From: a bacterium
GTDB taxonomy: Bacteria; Patescibacteriota; Minisyncoccia; Phycocordibacterales; UBA2100
Assembly (NCBI GenBank): GCA_030698935.1
Contig: JAUYLR010000102.1
Coordinates: 1 to 10,763 of the forward strand
Direction of reading: 5' to 3'
Length of the DNA stretch: 10,763 nucleotides
In this document: piece after piece, positions 6,793 through 10,763 of the stretch
Layout: every line of letters begins with the position of its first letter
Position numbering within the stretch: the stretch's first letter is position 1
Notes under the pieces: model-generated
What the model was told of the DNA's origin: nothing
The model's database searches: none
The model's input: the letters and a program-made list of their open reading frames with translations, nothing else
Translations under genes and position numbers: made by a program

Positions 6793-6948
6793 ACTTAAAA
6801 ATTCGAAGCACGAAGCACGAAGCACGAAAAGTGTGAAAAATTATAAACTCTAAATCCAAAATGGATGGCCGCCTCCTGATTGTTTTTATTTTTTCTCTGT
6901 TTTTGCATATTTTGGATTTTTTCGGATTTCGATATTCGGATTTCGGAT
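6793..6948. repeat. composite word-repeat spacer, copy 1 (rplO/secY gap)
   Basis: Two blocks are shared with the rplF/rplR gap. A 27-base block at 6795-6821 contains three tandem CGAAGCA units (6804-6824). A 28-base block at 6916-6943 contains TTTCGGATTTCGATATTCGG and runs on to the rplO stop. The middle is unrelated to the other copy. It holds an AGGAGG on the minus strand (6872-6877) with no start codon in range, an ATCCA-TTT-TGGAT hairpin, and a TATAAT at 6840-6845 with no -35. Confidence 0.8.
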
Positions 6949-7398
6949 TTAACTTATAGTACCGCCCGCTTTCTCAATTGCCGCACGTGCGGATTGGGAT
7001 ACGGCGCATCCTTTGAAATGTAATTTCTTGTCTGTCTCCCCGCCCATAATTTTGACCGGCGGAAAGAGGGGGCCGCGCGCCCGAATTATCATTTTTTCCT
7101 TCAACGCCTTCGGGGTCACCTCCGCGCCGTCGGCAAAAACATTTGCCACAACCGAGAGCGAAACCGGAATTGAATCCTTGCGCGAGGGGTTAACGGTGCG
7201 TCCGCGGTTCTTTCCATATCCGCGGCGCTTCGGCAATTTCTTGATGATGTCGCGGAGTTCAGGGCGCTTCTTGCGGCCCGCGCGGGCATTCTGACCCTTC
7301 GTGCCGCGTCCCGCGGTCTTGCCGCGTTTTCCCCCGCGCCCCACGCGCATGCGCGAGCGCGCCGTCATTCTTTTCAGTGTGTGTAGTCCTGCGGTCAT
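6949..7398 (-). CDS. rplO: large ribosomal subunit protein uL15
   Basis: Ribosomal protein L15, which binds 23S rRNA in the large subunit. At 149 residues it is the usual bacterial length. The N-terminal half is the extended basic Gly/Arg-rich tail typical of L15, with GRGGKRGKTAGRGTKGQNAR (20-39). The C-terminal domain contains RARGPLFPPVKIMGG and ends in AIEKAGGTIS. It starts at the ATG at 7398 without a Shine-Dalgarno site. It directly follows rpsE; the L30 gene that usually lies between S5 and L15 is absent, and the gap is only a 40-base repeat. Confidence 0.97.
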   Translation of the reverse strand: MTAGLHTLKRMTARSRMRVGRGGKRGKTAGRGTKGQNARAGRKKRPELRDIIKKLPKRRGYGKNRGRTVNPSRKDSIPVSLSVVANVFADGAEVTPKALKEKMIIRARGPLFPPVKIMGGETDKKLHFKGCAVSQSARAAIEKAGGTIS

Positions 7399-7401
7399 AA
7401 A

Positions 7402-7439
7402 AATAGTTGGTAGTCAGTAGAAAGTAGTCAGTAGTAAAT
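7402..7439. repeat. AGTAGTCAGTAG-type spacer repeat, copy 1 (rpsE/rplO gap)
   Basis: A 38-base sequence (AATAGTTGGTAGTCAGTAGA...) matches 8079-8116 at 36 of 38 positions by eye. It ends on the first base of the rpsE stop and starts four bases from the rplO ATG, so it makes up almost the whole spacer. Internally it is two imperfect copies of AGTAGTCAGTAG. Confidence 0.85.
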
Positions 7440-8074
7440 CATTTCTTTGAAACCGCCTGAAGCGCGGCCATCGCGGCGCGGGCATTGTTCAGAGGGTTCT
7501 TAGAACGTGAAAGTAATTTTGCCGTGACATCGGAAATGCCCGCCAGTTCCAATACGGCGCGCACCGATGAACCGGCCACGAGACCGCGTCCCGGCGAGGG
7601 TCTGATTTCCACCACCGAGGCGCAGTACTTGGCTTCCACGTTGCGCGGAATACTTCTCGTCTTTGTGAGATTTACGGCGAGCATACCGCGCTTCGCCGCA
7701 CGGGTCGCCTTTTCTATCGCGAGCGCCGTGTCGGCGGCTTTGCCAAGCCCCACTCCGACGCGCCCTTTCTTGTCGCCCAACACAATTGCCACGCTGAAGT
7801 TGAAACGTCGCCCTCCCGCCATAACCCGCGCGACGCGCCGGATGCCGATGAGCTTCTGGGAGAATTCGCTTCTGCGTTCATCGCGATCTTTCCGCGGGCC
7901 CCGCGTGGGGCGGCCGCGCCCTCCGCGGTCACGGTCCGCACCGCGGCGCGGGAATGCCTTTTTCTCGGGCTCTTTTACATCAACCTGTACTGCACTGTCA
8001 TCGGACGGCAGTACCACTACTTCCGGAACAACAACTTCCTCAACGTCATCTATTATTTTTGGTTCAGCGGTCAT
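7439..8074 (-). CDS. rpsE: small ribosomal subunit protein uS5 with N-terminal extension
   Basis: Ribosomal protein S5 of the small subunit, involved in decoding accuracy. I use the ATG at 8074 (211 residues); a TTG two codons upstream lies within the spacer repeat. Residues from about 70 are classic S5: LIGIRRVARVMAGGRRFNFS (75-94), the domain that contacts 16S rRNA, then GDKKGRVGVGLGKA (100-113), SIPRN (141-145), IRPSPGRGLVAGSSVRAVLE (157-176) and GISDVTAKLLSRSKNPLN (179-196). The first 69 residues are extra: an acidic, Val-rich part (about 6-38), then a basic Arg/Gly part with RGGRGRPTRGPRKDRDERR. Such low-complexity extensions are plausible in S5 of this lineage. The gene lies between two copies of the same 38-base repeat. 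Confidence 0.97.
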   Translation of the reverse strand: MTAEPKIIDDVEEVVVPEVVVLPSDDSAVQVDVKEPEKKAFPRRGADRDRGGRGRPTRGPRKDRDERRSEFSQKLIGIRRVARVMAGGRRFNFSVAIVLGDKKGRVGVGLGKAADTALAIEKATRAAKRGMLAVNLTKTRSIPRNVEAKYCASVVEIRPSPGRGLVAGSSVRAVLELAGISDVTAKLLSRSKNPLNNARAAMAALQAVSKK

Positions 8075-8078
8075 AAGC

Positions 8079-8116
8079 AATAGTTAGTAGTCAGTAGAAA
8101 GTAGTTAGTAGTAAAT
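8079..8116. repeat. AGTAGTCAGTAG-type spacer repeat, copy 2 (rplR/rpsE gap)
   Basis: Second copy of the 38-base sequence, same orientation as 7402-7439, with two base differences by eye. It ends on the first base of the rplR stop codon and lies four bases from the rpsE ATG, so the placement relative to both neighbouring genes matches copy 1. Confidence 0.85.
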
Positions 8117-8460
8117 TAAAATTCTAACCCGGCTTTTCGCGCGGCATCGGCAAACGCTTTTATCGTACCCTGATACCGGAATCCGCCGCGGTCAAAAACA
8201 ACCGCCTTGATGCTCTTTGTGTTCGCGAGGCCGGCGAGCGTTCCCGCAGCCGCTTCCGCGCGCTCGCGCGGAGTCTTTCCCTTTTCGCCGGCGGATGATA
8301 TTGCGGCGAGGGTTACTCCCTTCGCGTCATCAATGAGCTGCGCGATGAGCCGCGTGTTGGATTTGTATACCGAAAGGCGCGGGCGCTCTGATGTCCCGAT
8401 TACCTTGGCGCGGACGCGCCGGTGCCTGCGTGTTCTGTTTTCCTGTTTAGTCATGGCCAT
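8116..8460 (-). CDS. rplR: large ribosomal subunit protein uL18
   Basis: Ribosomal protein L18, which binds 5S rRNA. The 114-residue product has the basic N-terminal tail RTRRHRRVRAKVIGTSERPR, then LSVYKSNTRLIAQLIDD, and the C-terminal VFDRGGFRYQGTIKAFADAARKAGLEF, the standard L18 signature and ending. ATG codons at 8460 and 8454 both fit; nothing upstream decides between them because the preceding bases are part of the CGAAGCA spacer repeat and contain no Shine-Dalgarno site. Confidence 0.97.
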   Translation of the reverse strand: MAMTKQENRTRRHRRVRAKVIGTSERPRLSVYKSNTRLIAQLIDDAKGVTLAAISSAGEKGKTPRERAEAAAGTLAGLANTKSIKAVVFDRGGFRYQGTIKAFADAARKAGLEF

Positions 8461-8606
8461 AAGATTTAAAAATTCGAAGCACGAAGCACGAAATTCGAAA
8501 AAGCACTAAGTCCTAATGAGAAAAGCTCAAAAGAATTCTGTTTTGGATTTTGGATTTTAGATTTCATATTTTTTCGGATTTCGATATTCGGATTTTCTCT
8601 TTTTAT
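8461..8606. repeat. composite word-repeat spacer, copy 2 (rplF/rplR gap)
   Basis: It has the same layout and orientation as 6793-6948. A 27-base block at 8466-8492 is identical to 6795-6821 and here has two CGAAGCA units. A 28-base block at 8568-8595 is identical to 6916-6943. Extra words TTTTGGATTTTGGATTTTAG lie at 8541-8560. The middle differs from copy 1. Confidence 0.8.
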
Positions 8607-9152
8607 TTACGCGGCGGCGCTTGTCACCTTCTTGCCCGCTTTCTTGCGCACCACCTCGCCTTCATACCGGATGCCCTTTCCCTTGTACGGTTCCGGTTTC
8701 TTGAGCGCGCGCACAGACGCCGCAAACTGCCCCACCTGTTCTCTGTCGGAGCCGGACACCGTTATGACGTTTTTCTCAAGAGCGACATGCAGGCCTTCCG
8801 GAATTGCAACTTTGACGGGATGAGAAAAGCCTATGGCGAGCGAGAGTGTCTTTCCCGAGAGCTCCGCTTTAAATCCGATGCCTTCTATCTGAAGTTTTTT
8901 GACGAACGGCTTGGTTACGCCCTGAATCATGTTGCGGATGTGCGCGGCATAGGTGCCCCACAGAGCGCGGGCAAGGCGGGTTTCTGCGGTCGGCACAACG
9001 GTAACCGAACCATTCTCAATATTAATTGATATCTGCCGGTGAAGAGCGCGCGTCAGAACACCGCCCTTCCCCTTGACGCTGATTACTCCGTCAGCCACGG
9101 AAATTTCCGTGCCCGCAGGTATTGCGATTGCTTTTTTTCCTGTTCGACTCAT
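8607..9152 (-). CDS. rplF: large ribosomal subunit protein uL6
   Basis: Ribosomal protein L6, near the factor-binding site of the large subunit. I chose the ATG at 9152, giving 181 residues and the canonical start MSRTGKKAIAIPAG; a TTG five codons upstream lies in the repeat spacer. Two L6 repeats are recognisable, with GIGFKAELSGKTLSLAIGFS in the middle and the C-terminal signature PEPYKGKGIRYEGE from residue 153. The tail RKKAGKKVTSAAA is normal. Order S8-L6-L18 is that of the standard spc operon. Confidence 0.97.
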   Translation of the reverse strand: MSRTGKKAIAIPAGTEISVADGVISVKGKGGVLTRALHRQISINIENGSVTVVPTAETRLARALWGTYAAHIRNMIQGVTKPFVKKLQIEGIGFKAELSGKTLSLAIGFSHPVKVAIPEGLHVALEKNVITVSGSDREQVGQFAASVRALKKPEPYKGKGIRYEGEVVRKKAGKKVTSAAA

Positions 9153-9269
9153 AAGTTTAAGTTCCAATCTACAAATTTATGCCAATCTACAAATAACTAC
9201 GAATAAAATACGTGCCCATTTGTAGCCATTCGTAGCATTCGGATGATTCGTAGATTGGGACATATGTAT
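9153..9269. repeat. AATCTACAAAT-type word repeat filling the rpsH/rplF gap
   Basis: The gap is made of related words. CCAATCTAC occurs at 9164-9172 and 9182-9190, and its reverse complement GTAGATTGG at 9250-9258. Variants include CTACGAAT, TTGTAGCCATTCGTAG and GATTCGTAG. The inverted words allow a long imperfect hairpin over most of the spacer. No second copy of this type is in the window. Confidence 0.72.
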
Positions 9270-9665
9270 TTACCAAATCTCAAACAAAGCTTCGCCTCCG
9301 ACATTTTCTTTGCGCGCTTCTTTGCCCGTTAGAATGCCCTTTGGGGTAGATAGAACGAGGGTGCCATGCCCATAGCGGACCGGCATAATTTCGTGGACGC
9401 TCCGGTACATGCGCCGTCCGGGTTTTGAGATGCGCTTCACTCCGTGGATGACGTGGATTCCGTCATGGTCATATTTGAGAACCACATCCAGAGTCTTGCG
9501 GACCTTTTTACCTTTCTTATCTATTGACGTAACAAATCCGGCATCTTTCAGTTTTTCAGCGACCGCTAACTTGAGCGAAGAAAAGGGCACAGAAACGGAT
9601 TCCTTTTTCACGGCCCCCGCGTTCTTCAAACGGATTATGAAATCGCCGATTGTGTCGTTTACCAT
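9270..9665 (-). CDS. rpsH: small ribosomal subunit protein uS8
   Basis: Ribosomal protein S8, a primary 16S rRNA binder; in many bacteria it also represses its own operon by binding mRNA. The 131-residue product has the usual length. The N-terminus DTIGDFIIRLKNAG matches D-x-I-x-D-x-x-x-R-x-x-N-A. VPFSSLKLAVAEKLKDAGF follows, then KRISKPGRRMY and the C-terminal rRNA-binding signature LSTPKGILTGKEARKENVGG, ending EALFEIW. The start ATG at 9665 directly abuts the repeat element in the rpsN/rpsH gap and has no Shine-Dalgarno sequence. Confidence 0.97.
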   Translation of the reverse strand: MVNDTIGDFIIRLKNAGAVKKESVSVPFSSLKLAVAEKLKDAGFVTSIDKKGKKVRKTLDVVLKYDHDGIHVIHGVKRISKPGRRMYRSVHEIMPVRYGHGTLVLSTPKGILTGKEARKENVGGEALFEIW

Positions 9666-9667
9666 AT

Positions 9668-9854
9668 CTTAGATTTAATTAACGAGCAGAGCGAGGTTAG
9701 TAAATCTTAGATCCCGCCCCAATTTTGAGTTCCAGCATGTTCTGCTGATGATTTCTGGTTTTGGTTGTTTGAGATAATTTTGCATATTGTTTGTGAGTTT
9801 CAAAATTGGGGCGGGATAAGTAAAATATAGTCGCTTCGCTCGTTATTTTACTTA
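9668..9854. repeat. composite inverted-repeat spacer element, copy 2 (rpsN/rpsH gap)
   Basis: It has the same architecture and orientation as 4650-4847. The flank at 9668-9710 has inverted AGATTTA (9671-9677) and TAAATCT (9701-9707). The perfect 18-bp inverted repeat ATCCCGCCCCAATTTTGA (9711-9728) pairs with 9800-9817 around a 71-base core, which has a CAGCA-TGTTC-TGCTG hairpin. A final 11-bp stem-loop (9817-9827 with 9844-9854) contains the rpsN stop. The inner ends of the arms differ from copy 1 yet remain complementary (AATTTTGA here, AATTTAGTATC there). Confidence 0.88.
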
Positions 9855-10037
9855 CCAGGAGGACTTCTTGATTCCCGGAATGTTCCCTTCCAATGCTTCT
9901 TCGCGGAAACAAATACGGCACAAGTTGAAATCGCGCAAGAATCCGCGCGGACGTCCGCATTTGAAACAGCGCCGGATTACCCGGCTCTTGAATTTCGGCG
10001 GTCTCTGCGCCTTCACTACCATTGACCTCTTAGCCAT
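9852..10037 (-). CDS. rpsN: small ribosomal subunit protein uS14, zinc-binding type Z
   Basis: Ribosomal protein S14 of the small-subunit head. At 61 residues it is the short zinc type. Two CxxC pairs, C24-x-x-C27 and C40-x-x-C43, form the zinc ribbon, and the C-terminus [16 protein letters not shown] is the canonical S14 ending. It starts with [16 protein letters not shown]. It is the first gene after a strong promoter and a structured leader. In standard spc operons L5, L24 and L14 come immediately before S14; here they are missing from that place. The stop codon forms part of the stem-loop of the following repeat element. Confidence 0.97.
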   Translation of the reverse strand: MAKRSMVVKAQRPPKFKSRVIRRCFKCGRPRGFLRDFNLCRICFREEALEGNIPGIKKSSW

Positions 10038-10169
10038 GTATATGTGTAGCCCGAAGGAGAAGCTGGAAGCTCCTGCATCCTGCCTTGCGGCTCAAGATTA
10101 CGGAAGCTTCTTCGCGTGACCCTGTTCTTCTTCCAACCTGTGGTTGAAAAACAAGGCCCCCAACGAGGC
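10038..10169 (-). promoter_or_regulatory. structured 5' leader of the rpsN operon
   Basis: About 130 bases separate the predicted transcription start from the rpsN ATG, long for a genome that otherwise packs genes tightly. A 5-bp hairpin CAACC-ACA-GGTTG lies at 10134-10146. GAAGAAGCT (10105-10113) can pair, with one bulge, with AGCTTCTCCTTC (10053-10064) around an inner CTTG...CAAG hairpin. These could form a ribosomal-protein-responsive leader. The pairing is read by eye only; no known leader motif was recognised. Confidence 0.35.
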
Positions 10170-10175
10170 TCCGAA

Positions 10176-10204
10176 AATATACGCGAGATGAGGAGCAAAG
10201 TCAA
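10176..10204 (-). promoter_or_regulatory. sigma70-type promoter for the rpsN-to-purD operon
   Basis: On the minus strand, TTGACT (10199-10204) and TATATT (10176-10181) are separated by exactly 17 bases, a near-consensus housekeeping promoter. The expected start is near 10169. It lies just downstream of the stop codon of the 167-residue gene and faces rpsN, so this half of the spc operon appears to be transcribed on its own. Confidence 0.75.
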
Positions 10205-10233
10205 ACCTCTGAAGGGGTATTTGCTTCACTGCT

Positions 10234-10737
10234 TCACAACTCGTCAATTGTGGTGCTCTCGCCGCGTTTTATTTCTTCTGTCGTTTTTTCCATAGCAGCT
10301 TCTGCTGCTTTTTGTAAACTGTCTATAGGATATCGCTTAGCCAGTTCTGCTGCTTCAGCCCCATATATTACTCTCGGTTCCTGTTTATCGAAAACTGGCC
10401 TAACTCTAAATGTTTGAGAGGCATCCCGACTGTCACTGAGACGTTCTACGTTATTACTTATAGTTCCCAATACGTGGCGCGAACTGCGATCGCCAATGGT
10501 CATTATTTTTTGCAAATCATCCTCGCGCATTTGTATGCCTCTTTGTTTCATTTCTTCGCGCAAATGTTTCTCAAAGACTGCGTGCGTCTGGATTTTCGCC
10601 ATTTGTTGGTCCTCTTTTGGAACTTGTTTGCCTTTTATAAAGTCATTAGAGACACGAAGTTCAAACCGTTTTGTACTTTCCTCATGCTTTTTCTCTTGCT
10701 CGGAGCTAGCATGTCTTTTACCCATTTCTAATCCCAT
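10234..10737 (-). CDS. hypothetical charged protein, 167 residues
   Basis: I do not recognise this protein. It is rich in Glu, Lys, Arg and Gln throughout, has no cysteine, no hydrophobic span and no signal peptide, and is predicted soluble. The N-terminal 30 residues (ASSEQEKKHEESTKRFELRV) look disordered. Residues about 45-80 (AVFEKHLREEMKQRGIQMREDD...) and 125-160 look helical. The end reads ESTTIDEL. Start codons at 10737 and 10725 (Met5) are both possible; AAAGAAA before the first is only a weak ribosome site. Base use is visibly more A/T-rich than in the ribosomal genes, suggesting a separate history. It lies immediately upstream of the spc-type promoter, where L5 or L24 would be expected, and reads in the same direction. 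Confidence 0.7.
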   Translation of the reverse strand: MGLEMGKRHASSEQEKKHEESTKRFELRVSNDFIKGKQVPKEDQQMAKIQTHAVFEKHLREEMKQRGIQMREDDLQKIMTIGDRSSRHVLGTISNNVERLSDSRDASQTFRVRPVFDKQEPRVIYGAEAAELAKRYPIDSLQKAAEAAMEKTTEEIKRGESTTIDEL

Positions 10738-10763
10738 AATTTCTTTATGTTATTTCTTAATAC

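Noticed and set aside
6804-6824. Tandem CGAAGCA units as a CRISPR-like array
   Set aside because: Units are seven bases with no spacers and no cas genes; this is a simple word repeat.
6793-6825. GTG start giving SecY 11 extra N-terminal residues
   Set aside because: The extra residues are a translation of the CGTGCTT spacer repeat; the ATG at 6792 gives the normal SecY N-terminus. The TTG extensions of rplF and rpsE were dropped for the same reason.
6840-6845. TATAAT upstream of secY as a promoter
   Set aside because: No -35 hexamer at the right spacing and no extended -10; it lies in a very A/T-rich spacer where such a match is expected by chance.
9697-9960. 87-codon minus-strand ORF across the rpsN/rpsH gap
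   Set aside because: It overlaps rpsN out of frame and then runs through the inverted-repeat element; no start context or domain.
10016-10204. 62-codon minus-strand ORF upstream of rpsN
   Set aside because: It begins at the -35 box, upstream of the predicted transcription start, and overlaps the rpsN start; the region is better read as promoter and leader.

Overview
The window looks like a chromosomal segment of a Candidate Phyla Radiation (Patescibacteria) bacterium, most likely a Parcubacteria-type lineage. The basis is a bacterial spc-type ribosomal protein operon with no L30 gene between S5 and L15, a small nucleotide-kinase block, a TraG/VirB4-like ATPase of a type common in these genomes, standard genetic code use, and start codons without Shine-Dalgarno sequences. 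This placement is an inference from gene content; no marker tree was run.

All convincing genes lie on the minus strand, so transcription runs from high to low coordinates. At the right end is an unrecognised charged 167-residue protein (10234-10737). It is followed by a strong promoter (10176-10204) and a structured leader. The operon then reads rpsN (type Z S14), rpsH, rplF, rplR, rpsE, rplO, secY, gmk, adk, map, purD. Downstream, after a possible new promoter at 2006-2011, comes a possible 45-residue ORF and then the first 619 codons of a TraG/VirB4-like ATPase that runs off the left edge. Translation (S14, S8, L6, L18, S5, L15), protein export (SecY), N-terminal methionine removal (Map) and nucleotide supply (Gmk, Adk, PurD) are thus grouped in one probable transcription unit.

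The most unusual signal is in the spacers. Each gap from rpsN to adk is filled, often exactly from stop codon to start codon, by a repeat, and several families occur twice. Gaps rpsN/rpsH and gmk/adk hold the same composite inverted-repeat element: conserved flanking stem-loops, long arms ending in ATCCCGCCCC, and unrelated cores. Gaps rplF/rplR and rplO/secY share a CGAAGCA plus TTCGGATTTCGATATTCGG element. Gaps rplR/rpsE and rpsE/rplO share a 38-nt AGTAGTCAGTAG-type element. Gaps rpsH/rplF and secY/gmk hold two further word-repeat types. A third, divergent inverted repeat with ATCCCG ends lies just upstream of the TraG-like gene. The plus strand appears to hold no genes; its long ORFs are antisense to the genes listed.
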